Assembly (NCBI RefSeq): GCF_048263515.1 | Contig: NZ_JBLXEC010000018.1 | Span: forward strand, 35,236 to 99,235 | DNA: 64,000 nucleotides | Source: Marinovum sp048263515 | GTDB lineage: Bacteria; Pseudomonadota; Alphaproteobacteria; Rhodobacterales; Rhodobacteraceae | Direction: 5' to 3' | Part shown: in pieces, positions 50,172-58,206 of the stretch | Position numbering within the stretch: the first letter of the stretch is position 1 | How the letters are laid out: each line of letters begins with the position of its first letter | Notes under the pieces: generated by a model | What the model was told of the DNA's origin: nothing | Databases searched by the model: none | The model's input: the letters and a program-made list of their open reading frames with translations, nothing else | Translations under genes and position numbers: made by a program

Positions 50172-51132
50172 ACTTCACCCGCGCCCGGCCGTGGCCTCTC
50201 TCGGCCGGTTCTCTCCGCGCGACAACATCGTCTATCTCTGCTTCGCGGCGGTGCTGCTGTTCTTTGCGGTCACCATCGGCGACAAGGGCTTTCTGACGGT
50301 CAACAACCTGTTCAATATCGCCCGCACCACGGCCATGATCGCGGTGATCTCGGTGGCGATGACCTTCATCATCTCGTCAGGCGAGCTCGACCTGTCGGTC
50401 GGCTCTACCGCAGCGCTGGCGGCGCTGGCCTCGGCGCTGACGATGGAAGCCGGCTACGGCTTTGTCGGCGGGGTTCTCGCCGGTCTGCTCTGCGGCGTGA
50501 TCGTCGGGCTGATCAACGGGCTCTTCGTCACGCTGGTGTCGATCCCGTCATTCCTGGTGACGCTGGGCATGATGCAGCTGGTGCGCGGTGTCGACATGCG
50601 CATCACCTATACCAACCCCGTGCCGGTGCGGAACGAAACCTTCGACGCGGTGTTCGGCCCCGGCACTATCGGCGTCGTGCCGATCCTGTTTCTCTGGGCG
50701 GTGGGCGTGGCGCTGATCGGACATATCGTCCTGCGCTACACGCCCTTCGGCCGGCAGGTTCTGGCCACCGGCGGCAACCAGGTGGCAGCGCGCTACTCGG
50801 GCATCAGCACCCGGCGCACCAAGATCATCTGCTTCCTGATCACCGGCGTCGGCGCCGCGCTGGCCGGGATGCTCTGGACCGGCATGATGGGCACCGCGCG
50901 CTACAACTTCGGCGAAGGCGCGGAGCTTGCGGCAATCGCGGCGGTCATCCTTGGCGGCACCAGCCTGTTCGGCGGCAAGGGCACCATCCTGGGCACCTTC
51001 GTGGGCGCGCTGATGATCGGCACGATCAACAACGGGCTGATCATCATGGGCCTCGACGTGTCCGAGCAGATGATGGTGGCCGGTGCGATCATCGTCCTGG
51101 CGGTGGCCTTCGGCAAGAAGCCCAGCCGCTGA
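50155..51132 (+). CDS. Sugar ABC transporter permease (RbsC-like)
   Basis: 325 residues with eight to ten membrane helices and conserved CUT2 permease stretches: ISSGELDLSVGSTAALAA, FVTLVSIPSFLVTLGMMQLVRG and GAELAAIAAVILGGTSLFGGKGTILGTFVGAL. It completes the CUT2 importer. An intrinsic terminator follows at 51152-51183, ending the unit. Confidence 0.93.
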   Translation: MLSKAELHPRPAVASLGRFSPRDNIVYLCFAAVLLFFAVTIGDKGFLTVNNLFNIARTTAMIAVISVAMTFIISSGELDLSVGSTAALAALASALTMEAGYGFVGGVLAGLLCGVIVGLINGLFVTLVSIPSFLVTLGMMQLVRGVDMRITYTNPVPVRNETFDAVFGPGTIGVVPILFLWAVGVALIGHIVLRYTPFGRQVLATGGNQVAARYSGISTRRTKIICFLITGVGAALAGMLWTGMMGTARYNFGEGAELAAIAAVILGGTSLFGGKGTILGTFVGALMIGTINNGLIIMGLDVSEQMMVAGAIIVLAVAFGKKPSR

Positions 51133-51151
51133 CACCAGCCCTGACAAACGG

Positions 51152-51183
51152 AAAGACCCGGTTCCTGCGAACCGGGTCTTTTT
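51152..51183 (+). terminator. Intrinsic terminator of the RbsBAC unit
   Basis: AGACCCGGTTC / GAACCGGGTCT stem (51154-51164 with 51169-51179) followed by five T. Confidence 0.92.
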
Positions 51184-51201
51184 GCGTCGACTGTCAAAGG
51201 T

Positions 51202-51816
51202 TCAGGATTGGCCGTCGGGCAACTGCTTGGCATAGAACCGCCCGGCAAGCTCCAGCGCCTTGCCGGTTCTGAACAGTTCGGGCATCGACCATTCCGGCTC
51301 GTCGCCGGCAAACAGGTCGAGAAAGGCGATGGCCAGCCCCGGATCCTGCGCCACGTTCTCGCGAAAGCTCCACCAGGTGCGCGCCTCCGACAGGGCGGGG
51401 CTGGGGGTCTGGGCGGCGTGAAAGTCCTTTTCCAGCACCAGACCACGCACGTTCAGACAGAAGGCGACATAGAGATAGCCCTCCGGCCAGAAATACGCCG
51501 GGTTGGTCTTGTCGGCGGCGGTCGGGGTGTCGCTGTGGGTGACCGGGTTCAGCTTGATCAGGGTGCGCAGCATGAGCCCGGCGGCAAAGCCGACATAGGC
51601 GCGGTTGTCCTGCGACTGGCTGGGTTTCTGCGCCTCGAAGGCGCGGATCCAGTCGGTGAAGACCTGGGTCAGCCGGCCCTGATCGACGACATAGCGGTTG
51701 CCGGTCTCGGTCTCGGTCCGCTCGCGCTGGGCCTCGAAGGCGCCGACAAACCAGCGCAGGCGCTGCGCGGATTTGTGCAGCGGCGGGTCGGTGGCCTTCA
51801 GCTCGGTGGGTCTCAT
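51202..51816 (-). CDS. Conserved protein of unknown function in the catabolic island
   Basis: 204 residues, mostly helical (LRWFVGAFEAQRERTE, LTQVFTDWIRAFEAQ, VGFAAGLMLRTLIKLNPV), with FWPEGYLYVAFCLNVRGLVLE and ARTWWSFRENVAQDPGLAIAFLDLFAG. No signal peptide and no known motif recognised. It lies 9 bases downstream of the next gene on the same strand, with which it is surely co-transcribed. Confidence 0.65.
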   Translation of the reverse strand: MRPTELKATDPPLHKSAQRLRWFVGAFEAQRERTETETGNRYVVDQGRLTQVFTDWIRAFEAQKPSQSQDNRAYVGFAAGLMLRTLIKLNPVTHSDTPTAADKTNPAYFWPEGYLYVAFCLNVRGLVLEKDFHAAQTPSPALSEARTWWSFRENVAQDPGLAIAFLDLFAGDEPEWSMPELFRTGKALELAGRFYAKQLPDGQS

Positions 51817-51825
51817 GTCATTGAC

Positions 51826-52524
51826 CTAAAGATGCGCCGAAGCGTTTTCAAGAAACCGGGTCAGCGCCTCTGGGCTGCCGCCGGGGGCAGGGGCCTCGTC
51901 GCTCAGGGCGCGGACGAGGGCCACCGACAGATCGAGAAGCCCCTCTTCCTCGTCCATCCGGGCGGCGCGATCCGACAGCAGCCAGACGGCGATGGCAATC
52001 AGCGCCAGTTCGGCGTCCTGCTTTTCCGCGTCGGTGACGGTGGCGACAAACCCCGGCATCCGCCCGATGGCCGAAGAGCTGAGAATCTGGCCGATCACCC
52101 TGGCCGCATTCGCTGCCTCGGAGGCACCTGGCGCCGGATCCAGCGCCTGCAACTGCCCGGCGAGGATGGTTTCGCTGATCAGGTCGCGGTGGCCGGGGCG
52201 GGCGCCTTGCAGGTGTTCCCAGGCGTGGCAGATCACCTTGGCGCAGGCGCGCGCGGCCTCGGGGCTGCGGGTCTGGCCGGTGAAGGCGCGCTGCGCCTCG
52301 GTCAGGTCCGTCAGGTCGATCGGCGCGTTCAGCAGGCGCTTGCCGGCGCCCTCGACCGATTTCAGAGCGTCGTGGAAGCCGCTGCGCAACGGCTCGGGCA
52401 AAAGACGCAGGGCCGGCTCCAGCGCCTCTTCGGTGGCCTCGGACAGGTTGGAGACGCCGCGCAAGGCATCGCGCAGCGGCATCTGCAGGTCAGGCAGGAA
52501 CTGGAATGGTCTGGTCAGTCGCAT
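51826..52524 (-). CDS. Conserved helical protein of unknown function in the catabolic island
   Basis: 232 residues starting MRLTRPFQFLPDLQMPLRDALRGVSNLSEATEEAL. Helix-rich and acidic, with a hydrophobic stretch (LALIAIAVWLLS, about residues 180-191) that may be buried or a single membrane helix. The start at 52524 follows GGAGATCCGATA. It sits 26 bases downstream of the PfkB gene stop and so may be part of the same leftward transcript. No family recognised. Confidence 0.62.
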   Translation of the reverse strand: MRLTRPFQFLPDLQMPLRDALRGVSNLSEATEEALEPALRLLPEPLRSGFHDALKSVEGAGKRLLNAPIDLTDLTEAQRAFTGQTRSPEAARACAKVICHAWEHLQGARPGHRDLISETILAGQLQALDPAPGASEAANAARVIGQILSSSAIGRMPGFVATVTDAEKQDAELALIAIAVWLLSDRAARMDEEEGLLDLSVALVRALSDEAPAPGGSPEALTRFLENASAHL

Positions 52525-52550
52525 GGGCCTTATCGGATCTCCTGACCAGT

Positions 52551-53495
52551 CTACCTCCGGACCGGCGTGGTTTCCACGAATTTCAACGTCTTCTCGAGGC
52601 TCTCGATCACCGCCTGCGACCCCAGCCCCATGGCGTTCTGCGCCGAGGCGGCCTGACCGAGCCGGATGCAGTCCTCCATGTCGCGGCCAAGGTGCAGGCC
52701 GGTGGCAAAGCCGGCGTTGAAGCAATCGCCGCAGCCGCAGGTGCAGACCACGTCGATCAAGAAGGCCGGGATGTCGATCTTGCGGCCAGCGCGGTCGCGG
52801 TACATCGCGCCCTCGGCCCCCAGCGTCATCACCACCGCGCCAGCGCCCTGATCGAGCAGGAAGGCGGCGATATCCTCGAGGTCAGTGAGGCCCGACAGCG
52901 CCATGGCCTCTTCCTCCGAGGGCATGAAGTAATTGGTGTGTTTCAGCAGCGGCCGGATCAGCGCGAGGTCATCGGGTGTCGAGGCAAAGACGTCGAGCGT
53001 GGTGGTGATGCCGCGGTTTCGCGCCTCTTCCAGCACCTCGGCGTTGCGGCCCTTGTCCATCGCGTCCATCAGCCCGACGCCACCGATGTGCAGGACCTTC
53101 GTGTCGAGCACCTGGTCGAGCTGGTCGTCGGCCACGAAGAACCCCGCCGTGGCGCCCCGCTTGTGGAGCGCCGGGCGCTGGCCGTCGGGGCGGGTGGTGA
53201 CAATGCTGGACGAGGTGGCGAAGTCCGGGCAGCGCTGCATCATCGCGGTGTCGACGCCGAAGTCCGCAAACCGCCGCAACACCCAGTCGCCCATCAGGTC
53301 GTTGCCGACACCCCCCACCGCCTGCACGCTGAGCCCGTGCTTGGCGGCGACGATGGCGGCGCAGCCCGCCGCGCCGGAAACTGCCAGAGCGAAATCTTCT
53401 ACAAAGAGCGTGTTGCCGCCGGGCGGGATCTCGGTCACCGGGCGGCAGAGGGCGTCGAAGGTGTGAAACCCCATCGAAGTGTAGTCGAACGTCAT
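52551..53495 (-). CDS. PfkB-family carbohydrate kinase
   Basis: 314 residues. It shows the ribokinase/PfkB fold: GGVGNDLMGDWVLRRFADFGVDT in the N-terminal half and GCGDCFNAGFATGLHLG, the anion-hole/base motif (GxGD), in the C-terminal half. The usual DTTGAGDAF is here CTCGCGDCF, keeping the catalytic Asp but with four Cys around it. It presumably phosphorylates the imported sugar. It lies directly downstream of the MalK-type ATPase gene in the leftward operon. Confidence 0.87.
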   Translation of the reverse strand: MTFDYTSMGFHTFDALCRPVTEIPPGGNTLFVEDFALAVSGAAGCAAIVAAKHGLSVQAVGGVGNDLMGDWVLRRFADFGVDTAMMQRCPDFATSSSIVTTRPDGQRPALHKRGATAGFFVADDQLDQVLDTKVLHIGGVGLMDAMDKGRNAEVLEEARNRGITTTLDVFASTPDDLALIRPLLKHTNYFMPSEEEAMALSGLTDLEDIAAFLLDQGAGAVVMTLGAEGAMYRDRAGRKIDIPAFLIDVVCTCGCGDCFNAGFATGLHLGRDMEDCIRLGQAASAQNAMGLGSQAVIESLEKTLKFVETTPVRR

Positions 53496-53528
53496 AGGCG
53501 GCTCCTTCGGCGCTGCGGGACGGGCGGC

Positions 53529-54578
53529 TCAGCGCAGGCGCTGGCCGCTGTCACCGTCGAACAGGTAAATCCGCGACGGATCGAAGCTGACCGTCTCGGG
53601 GGTGTTGAGATCGGCGCGGTAATCGCGCGCGGCCTTGACCTCGATCAGCTTGTCGCCGGCCTTGACGGTCAGATAGGTCAGGTCGCCGGTGGGCTCCACG
53701 CCGTAGACATGGCCGGTGACCTGCGGGTCGCCGCCACCGACGGTGCAATCCTCGGGGCGGACCCCCAGCGTGACATGGCCGTCAAAGCGCGTAGGCAGGC
53801 CGCTGACCGTGACGCCCGGCGCGGTAAAGGTGCCGGCCTCGAGCCGCCCCTCGATCAGGTTCATCGGCGGCGAGCCGATAAAGTTGGCGACAAAGGTATT
53901 GGCCGGGTCGTTGTAGATCTGGTCGGGCGTGCCGATCTGCTGGATCGCGCCTTTTTCCATGATGACGATGCGGTCGGCCAGGGTCATCGCCTCGATCTGG
54001 TCGTGGGTGACATAGACCGTGGTGATCTTGAGCTCGCGCTGAATATGCTTGATCTGCACCCGCATGTGCTGGCGCAGCTTGGCGTCGAGGTTGCTGAGCG
54101 GCTCGTCCATCAGGAAGACATGCGGCTGGCGCACGATGGCGCGGGCCAGCGCCGCGCGCTGGCGCTGGCCGCCGGACAGCGCGCCGGGCTTGCGATCGAG
54201 ATAGTCGGTCAGTTCCACCAGACCGGCGGCGCGGCGGATCATGCCGTCCTGCTGGTCCTTGGGCACCCCGCGCATGCGCAGCGGAAAGCGGATGTTCTCG
54301 TAGATCGACATGTTGGGGTAGAGCGCATAGCCCTGAAACACCATCGCCACGTCGCGGTCGCGCGCATCGACCTCGTTCATCACCTCGCCGTCCATCGCGA
54401 TCTCGCCTTCGGAGGGGTCCTCCAGCCCGGCGATCATCCGCATGGTGGTGGTCTTGCCGCAGCCCGAGGGGCCGAGGAAGACCACGAACTCCTCATCCGC
54501 GATGTCGAGGTTCACGTCCCGGACGCCCCAGACCGCGCCCCATTGCTTCTGGATGTTGTTCAGTTCGATGCGAGCCAT
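53529..54578 (-). CDS. Sugar ABC transporter ATP-binding protein (UgpC/MalK type)
   Basis: 349 residues: Walker A GPSGCGKTT, signature LSGGQRQRAALARA, Walker B VFLMDEPLSNLDAKLR, and a C-terminal TOBE/OB regulatory domain (residues 240-349, VTLGVRPEDC). It powers the CUT1-type importer with the two permeases upstream. Spacing to the permease gene is 5 bases. Confidence 0.93.
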   Translation of the reverse strand: MARIELNNIQKQWGAVWGVRDVNLDIADEEFVVFLGPSGCGKTTTMRMIAGLEDPSEGEIAMDGEVMNEVDARDRDVAMVFQGYALYPNMSIYENIRFPLRMRGVPKDQQDGMIRRAAGLVELTDYLDRKPGALSGGQRQRAALARAIVRQPHVFLMDEPLSNLDAKLRQHMRVQIKHIQRELKITTVYVTHDQIEAMTLADRIVIMEKGAIQQIGTPDQIYNDPANTFVANFIGSPPMNLIEGRLEAGTFTAPGVTVSGLPTRFDGHVTLGVRPEDCTVGGGDPQVTGHVYGVEPTGDLTYLTVKAGDKLIEVKAARDYRADLNTPETVSFDPSRIYLFDGDSGQRLR

Positions 54579-54583
54579 GTCGG

Positions 54584-55429
54584 TTATCCTTTGACCGCGC
54601 CCATGGTCAGTCCGCGCGACAGGTGCTTCTGGATGGCGACGACCACCAGAAAGACCGGAACGAAGGCGAGGAAGGCGACCAGTGCAATTGCGTTGTAGAT
54701 CACGCCGTCAGAGCCGCCGGTGAAATTGGCGAGCGCGACGGACATCGTATAGGCGTCGGGGGTCGACGCGATGAGGAGGGTGAAGAGGAACTCGTTGATC
54801 GCAAAGATCATTGCGATAACGCTGGCGGTGATGATGCCGGGCAGGATCGCGGGGATGATGATCTCCCACAGGATGCGCAACTCTCCGGCGCCGTCGGTCT
54901 TGGCGGCGTCCTCCAGCTCTTTCGGGATGTCGAGCATGTAGGAGCGGATGATCCAGGTCACGAAGGACAGGTTGATCGCCGCATAGATCAGCATCAGCGC
55001 CCAGATGGTATCCAGCAGCCCCATGTTGCGGAACAGAAAGAAGATCGGCACCGCCACGATCGCCGGCGCCATCATCCGGGTGGACAGGATGTAGAAACCG
55101 ATGTCGTCACGCCCGCGGTATTGAAAGCGCGACAGCGAATAGGCGGCCGGGATCGCCAGCACCAGATCGATCAGCACCGAGCCGATGATCGCCGCGACCG
55201 AGTTGCGGAGGTATTTGCCCATCGGCCAGTCCGACCAGATCATGTGCCAGGCATCGAGGCTGAAGGTCGGCCAGTAGATCGGCTGCGGGGTGATGATCTC
55301 GGTCCGCGGGCGCAGCCCGATCGACAGGAACCACAGCACCGGCGCCAGGCAGAACAGCGCCCAGCCGGCGAGGATCATGTAGCGCAGGGTCAGGCTTTCG
55401 CCGCGGGATTTTCTGCGTTGCGAGGCCAT
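54584..55429 (-). CDS. Carbohydrate ABC transporter permease (MalG/UgpE type)
   Basis: 281 residues, six membrane helices, and the EAA loop EDAAKTDGAGELRILWEIIIPAILPGI that contacts the ATPase. Second of two permeases; 3 bases from the upstream one. Confidence 0.93.
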   Translation of the reverse strand: MASQRRKSRGESLTLRYMILAGWALFCLAPVLWFLSIGLRPRTEIITPQPIYWPTFSLDAWHMIWSDWPMGKYLRNSVAAIIGSVLIDLVLAIPAAYSLSRFQYRGRDDIGFYILSTRMMAPAIVAVPIFFLFRNMGLLDTIWALMLIYAAINLSFVTWIIRSYMLDIPKELEDAAKTDGAGELRILWEIIIPAILPGIITASVIAMIFAINEFLFTLLIASTPDAYTMSVALANFTGGSDGVIYNAIALVAFLAFVPVFLVVVAIQKHLSRGLTMGAVKG

Positions 55430-55432
55430 GGA

Positions 55433-56377
55433 TCAGCTCCTTGCCGAGACGAAGGCGCGCTTCACCACGAGCTGCGCGACGATGATGGTGAGGATCAGCA
55501 TGATCACCGAGGCCGCCGAGGCGTAGCCGAAGTTGAAGAACTTGAACCCGGTGCGGTAGATGAAGAAGCTGATGGTCTCGGTGCCGAAGGCGGGGCCGCC
55601 CTTGGTGATGATGAAGACGTTGGTGAACATCGTGGTAATGTCGATGGCCCGCAGGATCAGCGCCACGGCAATCACCGGTTTCATCATCGGCAGCGAGATG
55701 TTGAAGAAGATCGCATACCACGACGCCCCGTCGAGGCGGGCGGCCTCTTCGATCTCTTCGTCCTGACCCTGAAGCGCGGCGACGAAGATGATGAACAGGA
55801 ACGGCGTCCACTGCCAGACATCGGCAAGGATCAGCAGCGCCCGGCTGCCCCAGGTCGAGGACTGGATGGCGAGGTTGCTGTCGATCAGCCCGATGCGGAT
55901 CAACAGGTCCGAGAACACCCGCGCGTCATGGAACGCCAGCTTGAAGATGAAGGCCACCGCCGAGGGCATGAACAGCATCGGCACAAGAAAGATGATGCGC
56001 CAGCCGGTCACCCAGGGGTCGCGGTAGGCGTAGAAGGCCAGCGCCAGCGCGATCACGCATTGCAACACCAGCGAGATCGAGCCGATGACAAACGTGTTCC
56101 AGAGCGCGCCCCAGAACTGGTAGTCGTTGAACAGCTTGAGGTAATTGGCAAACCCCACCGGTTTCCACGGGCCGAACTTGACCTCGTGAAAGCTCTGGAT
56201 GATGGCATAGACGCCCGGGTAGAGCGTGATCAACAGCAGATAGGCCACGGCCGGTGCGACCAGCAGGTAGGGCAGCCAGGCCTTCAGGCGCCGGCTGCGT
56301 TTCCTGAACGTGCGGTGCGTCGGCCGTGCCGGGGCAGCATAAGCCGCCCCGGTGTCCGACAGGGAGGGATTGCTCAT
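55433..56377 (-). CDS. Sugar ABC transporter permease (MalF/UgpA type)
   Basis: 314 residues, six membrane helices and the EAA loop EEAARLDGASWYAIFFNISLPMMKPV. Forms the heteromeric channel with the next permease. It starts 41 bases after the binding-protein gene stop. Confidence 0.93.
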   Translation of the reverse strand: MSNPSLSDTGAAYAAPARPTHRTFRKRSRRLKAWLPYLLVAPAVAYLLLITLYPGVYAIIQSFHEVKFGPWKPVGFANYLKLFNDYQFWGALWNTFVIGSISLVLQCVIALALAFYAYRDPWVTGWRIIFLVPMLFMPSAVAFIFKLAFHDARVFSDLLIRIGLIDSNLAIQSSTWGSRALLILADVWQWTPFLFIIFVAALQGQDEEIEEAARLDGASWYAIFFNISLPMMKPVIAVALILRAIDITTMFTNVFIITKGGPAFGTETISFFIYRTGFKFFNFGYASAASVIMLILTIIVAQLVVKRAFVSARS

Positions 56378-56418
56378 TGCGAGATCCTTTGACTGTCCGT
56401 TTCGGTCGGATCCGCGCC

Positions 56419-57972
56419 TCAGAAGGGCAGGTCCTTGCCTTCACCAACATAAAGCCCCGGAGCGGCAGCTGCATAGTCGACCGGATCGGCGCCCTGGTAG
56501 AAACCGTTCGACGACATGATCTCCTTGACCGCGGCGGCGGCGTTGTCGAGCGCCTCCTTGGCGCTGATTTTGCCCACCACGGCGCGGTTGATCTCGTTGC
56601 CGATGGCCTGTTCGATCGGGAAGGCGCCGGGCAGGCGCGGCGCGCACCAGGCGTGCTCCAGCGATTCGCCCCAGACCTTGGCGGGCTGTGACACCTCCTG
56701 CAGGTTGGGGTTGGTCAGCACCGACTTGTAGCCCGGCGCCACGCCGTTGGCGTTGGCCTCGTTCATCGCCATGATCGACGAGGTGGTGAGGAAGGCCAGC
56801 ATCAGGAAGGCCCCTTCGGGGTTCTGCGCCGAGGCCGCGACGCAGGAGGTCGAACCGGCGATGTTCGGCGGCGCGAAACGTCCGCCAGAGATGCGCGGCT
56901 CGTAGATGGTGACGAAGTCGTCGACGATCTGGCTCTGGTCGGGCCGCATCGCCTGTGTACCGCTGTCCTGCCAGCTGATGTTGGTGGCCACCTGGCCGCC
57001 CAGCCAGGCCGACCGGTTCTCGGGCCAGCCGGAACCGGCGTGACCTTCGTTGGCGTTCTTGGCCAGCTCGAGGATGATCTCGAGACCCTTCATGCCGGCG
57101 TCGCCGTTGAAGATCGGCTCCCAGTTCTCGTCGAACAGCATCATGCCGGCCTGCGCCGAGATGTGTTCCCAGGTGTAGGTCGACCAGAAGCCCGGCGCCG
57201 CCATCAGGCCCACACCGGACACGCCCGGCTCGACCTTGTTGAGCTCGCCCGAGAGGCGGATCAGCTCGTCATAGGTCGGTACCGAAGTGGCCTTGTCGAT
57301 CGGACCGCCCAGGACCTGCTCGACATAGCCCTTGCGCAAGTGGACCATCTGGATGTCGCAGTCGAAGGGGATGCCGTACATCTCGCCGTTGAAGTAGCCG
57401 TAGTTCAGCCGGTAGGTGTCATAGAAGTCATCCAGCGGCAGCGACCACTTGTCGGCGAACTCCTGCAGCGGATGCAGGAAGCCCGGTGCCGCGAAGTCGC
57501 CCAGCCAGGGCGAGAAGAACTGCAGCGCGTCAAACGAGGCATTGCCCGAGATGAACTCGGCCAGCGCCTTGTCGTAGAAGCTGTCATCGGGGATCGGCAC
57601 CAGCTCGACCTTGATGCCGGAAAGCTTCTCGAAGGGCGCGAGGCCTTCCTGCGCCGATTCCGCGTCGGCGGCGCCCACGGCAAAGCGGACCTTGGTGCCA
57701 GAGAGCTCGCTGCGCACCTTTTCCCAGTCGACGGTGCGGATCCAGTCTTTGCTCATGTCCCAGATCGGCTTGTCGTCGGACATGTCATACAGGTCGCGGT
57801 AATCGGCGCGCACGTATTTCGAGATCGAGATCTCGTCGAGCACCGACTGCGGGTCCGGCAGATGCGAGCCGGCCAGCAGCTTGCCGCCCCAGCCTGATCC
57901 GATTGCGGCGACGCCCAACGCGGATGAGGTCCGCATGAAGGTCCGGCGCGAAAGCTTTCCTCTGGTGTCCAT
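56419..57972 (-). CDS. Extracellular solute-binding protein of a CUT1 sugar importer
   Basis: 517 residues, long for the family. The signal is of twin-arginine type (KLSRRTFMRTSSALGVAAIGSG). The mature part has the family 1 binding-protein folds (FAVGAADAESAQEGLAPFEKLSGIKVELVPIPDD...). GGGAGGAA precedes the ATG at 57972. First gene of the leftward operon; its promoter is called at 58064-58092. Tat export suggests folding before export. Confidence 0.9.
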   Translation of the reverse strand: MDTRGKLSRRTFMRTSSALGVAAIGSGWGGKLLAGSHLPDPQSVLDEISISKYVRADYRDLYDMSDDKPIWDMSKDWIRTVDWEKVRSELSGTKVRFAVGAADAESAQEGLAPFEKLSGIKVELVPIPDDSFYDKALAEFISGNASFDALQFFSPWLGDFAAPGFLHPLQEFADKWSLPLDDFYDTYRLNYGYFNGEMYGIPFDCDIQMVHLRKGYVEQVLGGPIDKATSVPTYDELIRLSGELNKVEPGVSGVGLMAAPGFWSTYTWEHISAQAGMMLFDENWEPIFNGDAGMKGLEIILELAKNANEGHAGSGWPENRSAWLGGQVATNISWQDSGTQAMRPDQSQIVDDFVTIYEPRISGGRFAPPNIAGSTSCVAASAQNPEGAFLMLAFLTTSSIMAMNEANANGVAPGYKSVLTNPNLQEVSQPAKVWGESLEHAWCAPRLPGAFPIEQAIGNEINRAVVGKISAKEALDNAAAAVKEIMSSNGFYQGADPVDYAAAAPGLYVGEGKDLPF

Positions 57973-58057
57973 CGAAGTTCCTCCCTGATGGCGCGTTTGA
58001 TCCGATTCTCATCCTCCCAGCGTGCAGATGTCACCTGCAATCATACTCGGAATCGGA

Positions 58058-58092
58058 AGAACAATGATATGTTCTGCATCTCTTATGTTCAA
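58058..58092 (-). promoter_or_regulatory. Putative promoter and operator of the leftward transporter/kinase operon
   Basis: On the minus strand, TTGAAC (58092-58087) and TATCAT (58069-58064) are separated by exactly 17 bases. A perfect palindrome AGAACA-N6-TGTTCT (58058-58075) covers the -10, the classic place for a repressor. By-eye call. Confidence 0.6.
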
Positions 58093-58131
58093 ATACAGGC
58101 AATAAGTCAACGATCATGGCTGGGCCGTTTA

Positions 58132-58171
58132 GAACATTAATATTGACACGAATACAAAAGTTCAGCATACA
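58132..58171 (+). promoter_or_regulatory. Putative promoter and operator of the DRL/Aco-like operon
   Basis: GAACATTAATATTGACA (58132-58148) ends in a perfect -35 TTGACA (58143-58148), followed 17 bases later by CATACA (58166-58171) as -10. The GAACATTnnTATTnACA pattern recurs at 46293-46309. It is probably the SorC-family operator; this is inference. Confidence 0.6.
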
Positions 58172-58206
58172 GGCTGCAACCGATCCTCAACAAAGGGCCT
58201 ACCGAC

